A DNA stretch of 64,000 nucleotides from Bathynomus jamesi (GCA_023014485.1 JAJOZX010005780.1:186001-250000); one strand, 5' to 3'. Counted from the first letter of the stretch, positions 10,006 through 21,527 are shown. Notes: generated by a model not told the origin, from the letters alone. A program made the numbers and translations.

Positions 10006-12595
10006 GGTGGCCCTTAAGTGGTGCTAAAATTTTAAGCTACGATTTTTTTTCCTCTCACCCTTCAGTTGGATTCTGTGTCACTAGAAAATAACAAAATTTT
10101 AGTGAGATATAAGTGTATATAGGGTGTGCTCAAGGACTTCAAACTTTCTCTCTCGACTCTCTCATATATCAAACAGGCGTGATGGGTTATTGGTAGAATT
10201 TGCTTACTATAGACTTGCCATATTATATATGGTTAATTTGAAACAATTAGTAGCGATGATCTTATGTTCTTATATGCTAAACGACATTACGCTTTCTTTT
10301 TATCTAGGTATATAAATTTTTTTTATGATGGCTAGTGAAACTCGAAAAAAACATACGGTTTATTTGCTTGAACATACTCAAAATTGTTTATCAGGTGCAA
10401 AATTGCCAAGTAATGGGGATGTCATGAGGTACTATCTACATTTGCTTCAGTCGATTAAGAATAAGCACAAGGCTGCTCAGTTGACGATAGCGGAAGTGGA
10501 CTTTTTGGAAGAAGGCGAGGATTCTACTGCGGCCAGTTCAACATGCAGTGAAACAGTTGGAGAGTCTGATGAAGAAGTAGGATCTTTTGAAAAAAAATCA
10601 GTCCCGGAAGACGGATACACAAAGGAAGAAAGAAGAAGAGCTGAAATCCTGCTTTGATGACCTTTCGACGTTGCTCACCAAAATGTTATGATGTTGATGA
10701 CGAATGAGGAGGACAAAACGTTCCTTTTGGCACAAAGAGAGAAGGGCAGAAAAGGCTCCGTTGCTGGAATTGATATGGCTTTGGCTAAAAAGGAGGAAGC
10801 AGCTACAAAGAAGCGAATTCGGAATGATGAATTTAAGAAGAGACATGAAATAGAGAATCTCGTACTTAACAGAAAAATCGTCCTGGAATCATCTTCATCT
10901 TCCACAGGTGAGAACATCACGGATTCAGAGAATGAAGGAGCTGTTGGAGGAGTCGTAGTGTCACCATCTCATCCAAAAAGAGGCCGCAAGAATATCCATC
11001 CAGAAGTTCTTTCGTCGTTGGATCGCACTAAAACTAGTGACCGTGATGCGGTCTTTACCATCGCGTCAGTGATCAGTGCTTCCGGTCAGAACGGTGGGGA
11101 ATACAACATCAACAGAGCTTCTCTGCAAAGACACAGGAAGAAGCATCGAGCTCAGAGAGCTGCAGAGTTGAAGAAGAAATTTGATCCGCGAAACACCTCT
11201 CACCCCTCACTGGGACGGCAAGCTGATGGATGACCTAACGAGATAAGAAGGTCGACCGTCTCCCAATCGTTGTTTCAGGATCTGGACTAGATCAGATCCT
11301 TTCAATCCCGAAGCTTGCAAATGGCACTAGCCAAGCAATGGCGCAGGCGATGATTGATGTCGTCGATGATTGGGGTGTTCGTGATCGAATCAAATCCCTT
11401 AGCTTCAACACCACAGCGAGCAACACTGGAAGAGTAAATGGAGCATGTGTTCTCTTCGAGCAACATTTAGGGTCTGAAGTTTCGCACCTGGCATGTCGCC
11501 ATCATATACATGAAATCATGTTAGAGGAAGCTTTCACGGTAACAATGGGAATATCAAGTGGACCTGAGATTATGCTTTTCAAACGGTTCAAGACCTTTTG
11601 GCACAACATCGTCCTGGCACGTCCTGGCATAAATAACGAGATCGTCCTGCTCGCTGCAGAGCCTGTGAAGGACAATATCATCTGCTTCTGTCGACTCCAG
11701 TTAGATCAAGTTCATCCAAGAGATGACTATCAAGAGCTGCTCGAACTTACCCTTCTTTTTCTGGGAGACGTTCCACCAAAAGGGGTCAAATTTCGAAAAC
11801 CTGGAGCAGTCCATTGAGCTCGGTTCATGGTCCGGCTTATATACGCCTTAAATATCTTCATGTTCCGCGATTCCAGATTTAAACTGCCGCAACGAGAAAT
11901 CAAAGGCATGCAAGACTTTTGCATTTTCGGTGTGCAGTTCTATGTAAAGTTCTGGTTCCTCTCTCGCTTGCCAGCATCTGCATCAAGCAATGATCTACAA
12001 CTATTACAACCTCTCGCAGTCAGCGACACACCTGCAGCAAAAGGAGCTCTCAATAAAATCCTTGCTCACTTATGGTACTTGAGTGAAGATCTGGTGGGCC
12101 TTGCCTTCTTTGACAGAGACTTGGATTTGCAAGAAAAAAGAGCTATGGTTAAGAATCTACAACGGGAAGGACAACATGACGCACCAAAACGAGTTCATCT
12201 GAATAAGAGTGACATCTAAGGTAAGAAAACTCAGCGACTTCGTGTCTGCTAGAACGAAGGTTTTGTTCACTCTTCTAGGGCTTGAAGTCGAATTCTTGCG
12301 TGATAATCCAGAGGTGTGGATCGAAAACCAAGCTTATTGTTAGAAATATATTAATAAATACTAATTGTACAACTTTTTTATATTAAATGAATATTGGATT
12401 TGAGTGTGAGTGAATCCGGAATGTATTATAAAAGGCAACTACAGAGTTAGGATGCTTAAAATTTCGGACAGCTTGAGCACACACTAAATATTGTCCAAAT
12501 GCTATAAAATTTTGCGTGAAAAACTTTCTCAATAGGAAGCATCTAATGAAGGGGGTGAGAAAGAAAAAATAAAAAGTGACAAAATAAGGGCCACC
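10006..12595 (+). mobile_element. DTTASNTG/CRHH-type DNA transposon, copy 1
   Basis: A 2.6-kb element with inverted ends. The left end reads GGTGGCCCTTAAG (10006 onward), and the right end, read inward from 12595, GGTGGCCCTTATT. Both continue with CTCACCC about 50 bp in and GTGTGCTCAAG about 120 bp in, so the inverted repeats are long and diverged. It encodes one broken transposase-like gene related to that of the element at 59.9-62.7 kb. No clear target duplication was resolved. A (TA)n tract abuts the left end. Confidence 0.7.
10325..12219 (+). pseudogene. transposase-like gene, unnamed family with CxxH signature
   Basis: Several frame-shifted blocks follow one another: an acidic N-terminal region (10325-10657) and a Lys/Arg-rich coiled region (10688-11233). 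Next come a short HWDGKLM segment, LPIVVSGSG, and the core (11338-11817) with FNTTASNTG, ACRHHIHE and FLGDVPPKG. The C-terminal block (11827-12219) has AHLWYLSEDLVGLAFFD. The same motif order occurs in a family commonly left as uncharacterised proteins in arthropod and Hydra genomes. The layout (acidic residue in HWD, acidic residue before TTASNTG, then CxxH) resembles RNase H-fold transposases such as hAT or Kolobok. Here the second acidic residue is Asn, so the copy is probably inactive beyond its frameshifts. Confidence 0.7.
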
Positions 12596-12728
12596 CTAAA
12601 TTATATATATATGAAGGATTTACACCCATCTCTAGATATCTGCGTCCAGTTCCTCTGAAAAATAAATCGCTATAAACCTGGAAAATAGCTTTATATATAT
12701 ATATATATATTATATATTATATTATATA

Positions 12729-12930
12729 TAAGGACCGAGGACCGAGTCGTTCCTAGGTCTATCTTCAGAAAGGACCGGGACCGTCGGTCCAGTTTGAGGC
12801 AAGGACCGACAAAGGTGGGACCCGGGCCTCAAAAAGGACCGACGGTCCCGGTCCTTGCCTCAAACTGGACCGACGGTCCCGGTCACGGTCCTTTCTGAAG
12901 ATAGGACCTAGGAACGACTCGGTCCTCGGT
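12729..12930. repeat. GGACCG-rich imperfect palindrome
   Basis: Arms 12729-12808 and about 12850-12930 are inverted copies (AGGACCGAGGACCGAGTCG at the left edge) around about 40 bp. Many GGACCG/CGGTCC words occur, also at the right end of the hAT derivative that starts in the spacer, so it is probably a compound of that element's terminal region. Confidence 0.75.
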
Positions 12931-13672
12931 CCTTATATATAATATGTGAAAAATTTGATTAAAATGAAATTAAAGACACCGGAAATCTTTAATTTTATTA
13001 ACGTAAATTATAATTAATACAATACATAAATGATGAAAAAAAGTTAAGTCAAATGCTTGAGTTTCCCTTCAAGACGACTAGCATTTCAAAATGGCTGTCA
13101 CTGAGCCCTGACCTTTTGGCTTGAGCACTGGTCGAACTGGTTCTGGACGTGAGGGTGGCGCCTGGAGACATGTCGCTTGAGGTTGTTTTGGCTCTTGTTG
13201 CTTGTCGAGAGGATGTTCTTGTTCGGCAGGCACAGCAAGCACTTGTACTCCAGGTTCTGCTCACCCTTGGGGCCCAGGTATTCAAAGTATTTGTCCAGGT
13301 ACGGCCAGGGATTGCCGGGTTCAGTTCTTCCGCTAGGAGCTCCAGTTGCTTGACTTGAAGTTGAAGCACTAACATCAGTAGATTCTTCGTCTCCTCCAGG
13401 TGTTGAAACAAGTTTCAGTTCAGTCTCAGTCTCTTTCTGAGTCTTCTGGAGGAAACGATCCATCTTCTTTAGAACTTCAAATAATCACTAAACAAACTAA
13501 AATCACTAAAAAAGACCGTCCGGACCGGACCGTCCGGAATTGCTTAAAAATGGACCGTCGCTCCTCATTTCGGTCCTCACTGAAAAAGGACCGACTTTCC
13601 CGCTCACGGTCCTTAAAAAGGACCGAGTTCCTGGAATTCGGTCCTTTTCGAACTCGGTCCTGCCCACCTTTG
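12810..13672 (-). mobile_element. internally deleted hAT element with CAAAGGTGGG ends
   Basis: The ends are CAAAGGTGGG at 12810 and its reverse complement CCCACCTTTG ending at 13672, with GGACCG-rich subterminal DNA at both ends. Inside is a minus-strand transposase reduced to its two extremities. No 8-bp target duplication is visible, because the left flank is itself palindromic element DNA. Confidence 0.65.
13049..13463 (-). pseudogene. hAT transposase, BED finger joined to the C-terminal end
   Basis: The minus-strand frame from 13463 begins MDRFLQKTQ. It has a BED-type zinc finger (WPYLDKYFEYLG, then CLLC and NLKRHVSRRH), which binds element ends. Within about 20 codons it passes into a second frame reading LSDSHFEMLVVLKGN, which matches the extreme C-terminus of the hAT proteins at 33.9 and 50.1 kb. 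The whole catalytic middle is deleted, so the product could at most bind DNA. Confidence 0.7.
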
Positions 13673-13681
13673 TATATATAT

Positions 13682-13713
<32 letters not shown>

Positions 13714-15505
13714 CACAAAATCAGAATGGTTCCCTAAGACAATTATATGATAAACACAGACCGTGCATGGAACAAGGAACTCTTCTGGGAAAATTAAATC
13801 CACTATAGTCCGAATAAGTAATGGTAAATGACAAATACCATAGTTTTTCTTTTTCATGATTTTAGCCCGAGTCTTTTACTTATATAGAGGTTCTGAATGT
13901 AGGGATCTAGGCTTGCTTTAAACCCTAGATCCATGTCCCAAAGCTGGATCCTGTCTGCTTTGCAGATAGCTGGTGAGGGAAGCTATATTTATGGGATCTC
14001 TTTGCGAGAGACCCGTTGCCCACGTCGGGCTAAAATCATGAAAAAGAAAAACTATGGTATTTGTCATTTACCATTACTTATTCGGACTATAGTGGATTTA
14101 ATTTTCCCAGAAGAGTTCCTTGTTCCATGCACGGTCTGTGTTTAACATATAATTGTCTCAGGGAACCATTCTGATTTTGTGTATATTAAACGGACGTGTT
14201 ACGTGCCTTGAAAAGTGGACGCTCAATGTCCCGGTTGAGGTTTAAGTTTTGGGTTTTTTGGCTAAAAATACAATAGTTACCCCCTTTTTCTTTGATTTAT
14301 TCAACCCGACGTGAATGCAACGAGTCTTTTACTTATATAGAGGTTCTGAATGTAGGGATCTAGGCTTGCTTTAAACCCTAGATCCATGTCCCAAAGCTGG
14401 ATCCTGTCTGCTTTGCAGATAGCTGGTGAGGGAAACTATATTTATGGGATCTCTTTGCGAGAGACCCGTTGCCCACGTCGGGCTAAAATCATGAAAAAGA
14501 AAAACTATGGTATTTGTCATTTACCATTACTTATTCGGACTATAGTGGATTTAATTTTCCCAGAAGAGTTCCTTGTTCCATGCACGGTCTGTGTTTAACA
14601 TATAATTGTCTCAGGGAACCATTCTGATTTTGTGTATATTAAACGGACGTGTTACGTGCCTTGAAAAGTGGACGCTCAATGTCCCGGTTGAGGTTTAAGT
14701 TTTGGGTTTTTTGGCTAAAAATACAATAGTTACCCCCTTTTTCTTTGATTTATTCAACCCGACGTGAATGCAACGAGTCTTTTACTTATATAGAGGTTCT
14801 GAATGTAGGGATCTAGGCTTGCTTTAAACCCTAGATCCATGTCCCAAAGCTGGATCCTGTCTGCTTTGCAGATAGCTGGTGAGGGAAGCTATATTTATGG
14901 GATCTCTTTGCGAGAGACCCGTTGCCCACGTCGGGCTAAAATCATGAAAAAGAAAAACTATGGTATTTGTCATTTACCACTACTTATTCGGACTATAGTG
15001 GATTTAATTTTCCCAGAAGAGTTCCTTGTTCCATGCACGGTCTGTGTTTAACATATAATTGTCTCAGGGAACCATTCTGATTTTGTGTATATTAAACGGA
15101 CGTGTTACGTGCCTTGAAAAGTGGACGCTCAATGTCCCGGTTGAGGTTTAAATTTTGGTTTTTTTGGCTAAAAATACAATAGTTACCCCCTTTTTCTTTG
15201 ATTTATTCAACCCGACGTGAATGCAACGAGTCTTTTACTTATATAGAGGTTCTGAATGTAGGGATCTAGGCTTGCTTTAAACCCTAGATCCATGTCCCAA
15301 AGCTGGATCCTGTCTGCTTTGCAGATAGCTGGTGAGGGAAGCTATATTTATGGGATCTCTTTGCGAGAGACCCGTTGCCCACGTCGGGCTAAAATCATGA
15401 AAAAGAAAAACTATGGTATTTGTCATTTACCATTACTTATTCGGACTATAGTGGATTTAATTTTCCCAGAAGAGTTCCTTGTTCCATGCACGGTCTGTGT
15501 TTAAC

Positions 15506-15507
<2 letters not shown>
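13714..15507 (+). repeat. 453-bp tandem array with an inverted leading half-unit
   Basis: Four copies of a unit recur at exactly 453-bp spacing (landmark ATGTCCCAAAGCTGGATCC at 13933, 14386, 14839 and 15292), nearly identical. The last is cut by (TA)n. Before the first unit, about 13714-13869 is an inverted copy of the right part of the unit (AATCAGAATGGTTCCC), so the array starts with a head-to-head joint. Each copy has a 70-codon open frame, but nothing supports translation. A palindromic relative lies at 45.75-46.18 kb. The layout resembles tandem or inverted terminal repeats of Penelope-like elements or retrozymes, but no hammerhead core was found in this unit. Confidence 0.85.
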
Positions 15508-15519
<12 letters not shown>

Positions 15520-15536
<17 letters not shown>

Positions 15537-15815
15537 GGGAAATAAACGAACAGCTAAACAGACAAACATGACCGAGTCTTGCAATACAGTTTAACGGAGA
15601 GTCCAGCGTATTAACCACTAGGATACCCGGGTTCCCATTTATCTATTAACCATTTGTGTGGAAGGATGTTTACACTCCACCTTAGACCTACAGCTTAACG
15701 GGGAATCCAGCAACCACTAGGATACCCAGGGCTCCCATTTATTTACCAACCATTTGTGTGGAAGAATGTTTACACTCTACCTTAGACCTACTATTTAACG
15801 GGGAAATATATACTG

Positions 15816-15854
<39 letters not shown>

Positions 15855-16130
15855 GTATGAGAGAGAGAGAGAGAGAGAAGGGGGGAAATAAACAAACAGA
15901 CAAACATGACCGAGTCTTGCAATACAGTTTAACGGAGAGTCCAGCGTATTAACCACTAGGATACCCTGGGTTCCCATTTATCTACCAACCGTTTGTGTGG
16001 AAGGATGTTTACACTCCACCTTAGACCTACTGTTTAACCTGGACCACCAGCAACCACTAGGATACCCAGGGTCCCATTTATCTACCAACCGTTTGTGTGG
16101 TAGGATGCCCCGTCACCGGATCTCGAACCC
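15520..16130 (-). mobile_element. cluster of partial tRNA-related SINE copies
   Basis: At least three partial minus-strand copies of the SINE family with A-box-like CCTAGTGGTTAAT are separated by GA-rich and (TA)n tracts. The block from about 15537 is repeated from about 15886, showing segmental duplication. The last part ends with the TCTCGAACCCGG B-box-like motif near 16120. Confidence 0.6.
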
Positions 16131-16261
16131 GGCGCATATAATCGCATATAGTTGTGTGTGTGTGTGATATTTTATGGGCGTATAGTCGGGAGTGTACGTG
16201 CATTTGTCCAAACGATGTATGCACTGTACCAACTGGCTGATAAACACTGCCCAACACCAAA

Positions 16262-17233
16262 TTTGCTGATTTAATTCTAACACCTGTTTTTAGGTAACTT
16301 TGGTGTGCTGATTTAAAAAATCACCTTAGTTTTTGCCTATCACGTCAGGTTTTCGAGCAATCAAATACGGATATTTTGGAGATATCGCATGTTGGCAGGG
16401 TTATGCCCAATTTTTTTTCTTTTCAAAAAATAAGTTTTTACATACTCAGAATCAGCATGGAAAAGTAAACAATTGTGCAGGGAGTGAACTTTAATATACA
16501 ATGGTAATATTGACACATAAAGTGATTAAAAGTGTTTAAATAAGCAAAAAAATGAATCCATATTAAAGCAAGCACGGGACCAGTTTTCTTAACAGTCTTT
16601 TTCTTGTTTTCTTACTTTTCAGTGCTGATAAATTTTTTTTTATAGGACTTCCTAGAATGAGAGATGTCAAGACAATCTCTTTGCAGGCTCCAGCAGTAGT
16701 CAGCCATCATATGGGTATCCCATCTTCCTTGGTATCGTTCTTCCATCACTTTGATATCTTGGTGGAACCTTTCACCTTGCTCTTCACTAACATCACCAAG
16801 ATTTTCTGGAAATTTATCCAGATGACTGTTGAGATAGTGAACTTTAATGCTCATGTTGCAACCCAACTGCTGAAAGTTTACAAGTAAATCCTTTATAAAA
16901 TCTTTATAATTTTCAGACTTTTTGTTTCCTAGGAAGTTTTTAACTACTGCCACAAAAGCATTCCAAGCTCTTGCCTCCGTTTCGGTCATTGAGTTACTGA
17001 ACTGCGGATCTTTCATCAGTTTTCTTATCCACAGATAAAATTTTAACAGCAAAACAGCTGTTAACAGGTCACAAAAATCATCAATTTTGATAAGCGCCCT
17101 TCATGGATCACCCAAAATAAACATATTGCATTGCACGAAAGCCTGATGTGATGGACAAAATCTAAGGTGATTTTTGAAATCAGCACATCAATATTATCCA
17201 GAAACAGGTCTTAGAATTAAATCAGCAGCAAAA
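16262..17233 (-). mobile_element. TIR element carrying a QGERFHQD-type gene fragment
   Basis: The ends are long inverted repeats of about 120 bp. The left reads TTTGCTGATTTAATTCTAA, the right (inward) TTTGCTGCTGATTTAATTC, and both continue with CACCTTAG and CATCAGG/CGTCAGG blocks. The interior holds a conserved coding fragment on the minus strand. At 0.97 kb it is probably an internally deleted derivative of a larger transposon. Confidence 0.75.
16612..17052 (-). pseudogene. conserved transposon protein, QGERFHQD family, C-terminal part
   Basis: A 146-codon frame contains NFLGNKKSENYKDF, LGCNMSIKVHYLNSHLD, FPENLGDVSEEQGERFHQD and ADYCWSLQRD. This is the C-terminal end of a protein family present in many copies in arthropod genomes and left unnamed. 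The invariant H, E, R and D spacing suggests an RNase H-like enzyme end, but I cannot assign a superfamily. No N-terminal part is present between the inverted repeats. Confidence 0.65.
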
Positions 17234-17539
17234 ATTCTTTTTTTTGTTGGGCCTGGAGGAACTGGCTTCTACGCCAACTGGCGGATTTCGAGTTCTAAGT
17301 CAAGTGTTGGAGTATAATCAGTCATTGTGCTTCTGCTTCTTGTGGAAGCTGGATGGTCTCTTCCTCTCTCTCCTCCTCTCTCTCTTAGGTTAGGTATACC
17401 CCTTTGGGGGGTGAGGCCGTCCCAACTTCTCCCCCAAAGTGGTTCATTGCAACTTGGGAGATAACCCCTCCCCCTTGTGTAAAATTGGAATTCACCTCGT
17501 TTATAAATTCTTTAGTCTAAGAACTGAAATGGTTACATT
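17234..17539. other. unassigned spacer
   Basis: Mixed sequence with a CT-rich tract and one TTAGGTTAGG motif. No gene was recognised. Confidence 0.4.
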
Positions 17540-18130
17540 AAATGTTATGGAAAATGCCATTATCACGCTAGGAATAAAGAAGTCACGATTTTCATTTTTA
17601 TGACCTTGAATAAGGCTTTTAATATTATAGGTAGAACATAATATTCTACCGAACATGTTCTATTTATGCCGTTAGAGGTGCTATTAATTAATGACTGGTC
17701 TAGTTGTTTGCCCATACATGTCAATTTGTATCACTCATTTAGGTCTCTTTCCCTAAATTGATTATTAAAGACCGTATACCTCAGGGCTTATTCTTTGGTT
17801 CAGTGTTATTTTTATTGAATTATTTGTATGGGCTTCCTCGCTCTTCAAATATGCGTATTTTCATTGTTTCTAGATGACAGTGTCTTTTTCTTGCAAAGAT
17901 ATTAATAGAATGAAAGACATTTAAAAATTAGTTTACCAAAGTAGTGACTCCTGACTAAAAAGAATTTCATAATATTTAGTAGCAAAATGTATATTTGGGT
18001 GAATTAACTGTAGCGTCGATTGTCATGCGAGAGAATAAAGTAATGAAATTTCTGGGACCAATGCTTAACGAGCACTTATTACGGAAGGAACACATGTCAT
18101 ATCTGTAAACGCTTTCTGAGGAGTTTTGAT
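17540..18130 (+). pseudogene. heavily decayed Jockey/CR1-type reverse transcriptase
   Basis: Through several frames one can follow the order of LINE RT motifs: a TLNKAFNI segment (motif A region), PQGLFFGSVLFLLNYLYGLP (motif B), a degraded motif C near 17870, and KFLGPMLNEHLLRKEHM (post-palm). Stops and shifts occur throughout. This is an old insertion. Confidence 0.5.
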
Positions 18131-18615
18131 ATAGTAGGCCTACCTAAATTTTAAATTATAGTTTCCTAACACATTCTGCTAAATCTGTGTGAATCTTTTC
18201 GTCATATTCCTTACATGGTGTGCTGTACGCGTACGTGAGAAATCTGTGCTGACACCATCTTAAACCAAGGGTCCCAAAATTTATTTTTTTGCCACTGCAG
18301 CAAAACAGAAAAATTACCATACAACCACCCTCATTTTTTATAGTTTATATTATAGACTATTATTTTTATTTCTCCAAGCTACAAACACGAAATTTATCTC
18401 CAATATTATTTTATGGTTCACTGAGATTTGATTTTTAATATATTTACGCATCATTAAGCAGTAGTTCGCATACCACAGTTTGGGAATCCCTGTCTTAAAC
18501 AGTACTCATATTATTATTCAAAAGCGTGCAATGAAAATATTGACAGCAGATATTTTATATACATTATTTATTCAGTTATTGCAAAGAGTAAGTTGTTAAA
18601 TGCAATGAGAAGTTT
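18131..18615. other. AT-rich intergenic DNA
   Basis: Nothing recognised. It lies between a decayed LINE and a SINE-like repeat. Confidence 0.4.
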
Positions 18616-18619
18616 GCAT

Positions 18620-18830
18620 GTTGATTGGTTGGTTAGCCTCCTTCGCAACATCGAAGGTCGTATGACGAAGGAGACTTACAGCTTTACGCGGGATCCGAAC
18701 CGGAAGCCGCTACATAATTTGGACACGGAGGACAGTCTCCCACCCAATACTAACCAAACCCAAAGTTGCTTAACTTTACTGATCAGCGGGAAGCGGTATT
18801 ATGACATCGGTCTCGACGCAGCCTAGGTTT
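18620..18830 (+). mobile_element. SINE-like repeat, family D
   Basis: About 210 bp shared, with divergence, by 46.95-47.16 kb and (5' part only) 59.80-59.90 kb. Common landmarks are CTCCTTCGCAACATC, GGATCCGAAC and GCTACATAATTTG. No good tRNA promoter boxes were seen, so its class is uncertain. Confidence 0.6.
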
Positions 18831-18834
18831 TCAT

Positions 18835-20870
18835 GTGGTAGTAGTACTTGTGCAAGAATTAAGGGTGAGTTGAGTGACTTATTCAGCATTGATGTTGGAG
18901 TACAGCAGAGATGTGCAGGTGGTATCGCCATAACTATTTAATGTGAATATAGATGGGGTAAAGCGTGTGAAGGGCTTCCCCCGAATCGCTCTATAAATAT
19001 TAGACCTCTCTGCGAAATGATAATGAGGTCTTATTGCGGGTGTTCTATAATTTAAAAAATGGGTGCGTTAAAAGCTTATCAGCATACGTGGAAGTGGAGC
19101 ATTGTTTCGGTGCACCTACGGTAACCCTATCTCCTAAGAGATAGGGTTACCGTATAGGGTTAGGCCAGTTTCGCATGTTACTCGCCATCCTGTTTGACTT
19201 TTAGCCTAAATTCTTTGTTTAACAATCTCACTAAAGCAGTAGTTAGTCCTCACACTAGTGAACGCGGGTTATAAACAAAAAAGGAAAAGAAAATATATTT
19301 TGCCATAATGGTAAAAAAAAAAATTATAACTATCTTATAATGTTTAGTTGTAACTTTAAAAATTCCCGTTAAGATCCCGGGACGGTTTGAATTAATTGTT
19401 CAAATTAAATAATTCAATCAACTTTTACGAAATTCTCGTGAAGATCCGGGACGGAACGATTAATACACTTCACTCTTTGTCCTCTGACTAAGACCTATCA
19501 CAGCTCCGCTCTCAAACTCCATCTCTCGCTTCAAACGTCTATCTTCAACTGTTTTCCGGTTTCTTCCCGTGCGCTTTCTCGCACAACTGTTCATCACTGA
19601 TCTCGTTGGATGCGAATATTTTTAGATATTTTCCTCATAAATCTGGAACTACACAAAACTTTAAAACGCTCTATTCTAAAATTTTTACTAAATCCAACTT
19701 CTTGTATGTTATTTAACTAACTTATTTAACCTATTTAACCGTATTAAATCCTATCATTATTATTATATGTATAAAGTGCTATTTCTAAACTAAACTGTTT
19801 ATGAATACATGATTGGACGAAACGGAAGGTGTTTTGTTACGTGACTGCTATACGCATGCCTAATGGTCTGTACAAGATGATAAGTATAAACGCGGCGAAA
19901 CCTGTTCTGGCTTCGTGCAGAAATCACGTACTCATCTGAGGCCTATTTCCCAACTTTATAGTCTATCTCTTAATTAAACCTGACTTATGTTTATTTCAAT
20001 TAAATATTATAATTTTATTACTTCGTATCTATTAATGAACCCCAATTTTGCAATCCCAACACGTGAGATGAAAGCAAGAATGCAAGAGAAAGTAAATCTG
20101 AATTTAGAAGAGGATGAGTGGTAGTGTCGCATGTGATGTGTGAAAGCAGATTACCGAAGGTGACTGTATTTACCTTTACAAAGTTAGTTACTTGTTCAGA
20201 AAGAAGGAGAGTCAGCTCAGCACGTAATACTGTGGTGAGTGGAGCAAATTTAGAGGTTGTGAAAGAATTTAAATATTTGGGTTATTTGATTGACAAAAGA
20301 GGTACATTAAAGGTTGAAAGTAGAGTGAAGCAAGGCAAGTAAGTCATAGACGCGATAAAATCCGTTGTAGGAAGGAAGTGCTTGAGTGGAGATGCAACAA
20401 AAGGAGGTTTATATGAAGTTGTACTGTATGACGGTGCATATGGATACGAGATGTTTGTTTGGCATAATTCTTCGTCAAAAGTGAGAGCAATTGAAATGAA
20501 TAATATAAGAAGTACGATTAATGTAAAACCGAATGACCACATGAAAAATTAGGATTTTCGGGAAAGGTGTGACGTAAAAAAAGTATGCATTGGAGATGAG
20601 AATAGAAGTAGAGGTATACGCTACGTTGGTATAGTCAAGTATAGAGAATGGATAATGACAGAATTGTAAAAAAAAGGTGTATAATAGTGAGTGTGTAGGT
20701 GAGAGAAGTAGAAAAGACTACATAAAAATTTGAAGGATGGAATTAATAAATATGTGAATATACGTGGAGTTGGTGTAAATGTGACACGAGAGTTAACGAG
20801 GAACATAGAGGAATCGAAGCGGTTTGTGAGGTATGTAAATGGAGACGTTGGTCTCACCTGACGTACCACT
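18835..20870 (+). pseudogene. non-LTR reverse transcriptase fragment split by a solo LTR
   Basis: Left part (18835-18967): GVQQRCAG is the motif B region (normally GVRQGC), followed by NIDGVKR. Right part (20062-20870): REMKARMQEK, FKYLGYLIDKRGT, an RAVEM-like segment, and W..DGINKYVN followed by VTRELTRN. The family's usual GRPRKRW region is only weakly recognisable. Deleting the LTR and one copy of CGTG rejoins the reading frame exactly across the two halves. Stops and shifts remain elsewhere, and the motif C box is lost. Confidence 0.65.
18968..20061. mobile_element. solo LTR, 1.09 kb, 4-bp target duplication CGTG
   Basis: Starts TGAAGGGC and ends CCCAACA (TG...CA). It is flanked by CGTG at 18964-18967 and 20062-20065, and it interrupts a LINE reading frame that becomes continuous when it is removed. 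It contains a small perfect inverted repeat near 19120-19154 (CGGTAACCCTATCTC) and two GATCC(C)GGGACGG motifs at about 19374 and 19444. No internal retroviral-type genes remain, so it probably arose by LTR-LTR recombination. Confidence 0.7.
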
Positions 20871-21407
20871 AGACTAGAGGTGTAGGGCTATACTGTATAC
20901 CTACCAATCTTGTGTGAAAGGTAACACTAGATCCCCAGATTTTGGGGGATATACCTTATTCGTATGTAGGACAAAAGAGGAAAAATAATAATAAGAATTT
21001 TTGTAATCATTATTTTTATTCTTTATTATTTACAGTTTATGAACACTTCTCTGACATGTAAAATATTACATTTATTATATCATAAGACTGCAATAAGGAA
21101 GGCATTATAAGTATTATACAGTAGCACACATTAACGCTAATATTTACACAACCATAAAAAATTACATTATAAAAGGATATCATGCCTTATCTAGGCAAAG
21201 TCAGCTTTATAAGTTATACAGTAGCACACATTAACACTTGCATTATAAATTTATAGCTCACTATTTTACAGGAGCACAAAATTATTTACACAACCATAAA
21301 AATGAACATTATAAAAGGAACATCATACCATAGCTAGGGAAAATCAAACAAATAAAGCACAATATTAAAAAGTTCATTAAGTGTTAAGGTTCATTTAAAG
21401 TTCATTT

Positions 21408-21527
21408 TATTTCCACCTAATGCTGTGACCTACACCATTCAGAAATTCTTCCAAGGTCTTCCTCTCATTCACATAGTCCAGACATAGGTTTTTCAAACGC
21501 TGTTGATGCTCCTTTGTGGGACGTTCC
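21408..21527 (-). pseudogene. C-terminal scrap of a MULE/FLYWCH-type protein
   Basis: Minus-strand codons read RPTKEHQQRLKNLCLDY, then LEEFLNGVGHSIRW and a stop. The pattern (basic start, LDY, then a hydrophobic-rich G-x-x-H-x-I end) resembles the extreme C-terminus of FLYWCH/MULE transposase-derived proteins. It is only about 40 codons, so the assignment is weak. Confidence 0.4.

Noticed and set aside
13933..15504. A 70-codon protein repeated four times (MSQSWILSALQ...)
   Set aside because: Identity comes from the 453-bp tandem array itself. The frame is not favoured by codon-position differences, and no family match was recognised.
13714..15507. Hammerhead or HDV-like ribozyme in the 453-bp unit
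   Set aside because: I searched both strands by eye for CUGANGA plus GAAA. The nearest matches (CTGGTGA, CTGAATG) break the core. A proper covariance search could still find one.
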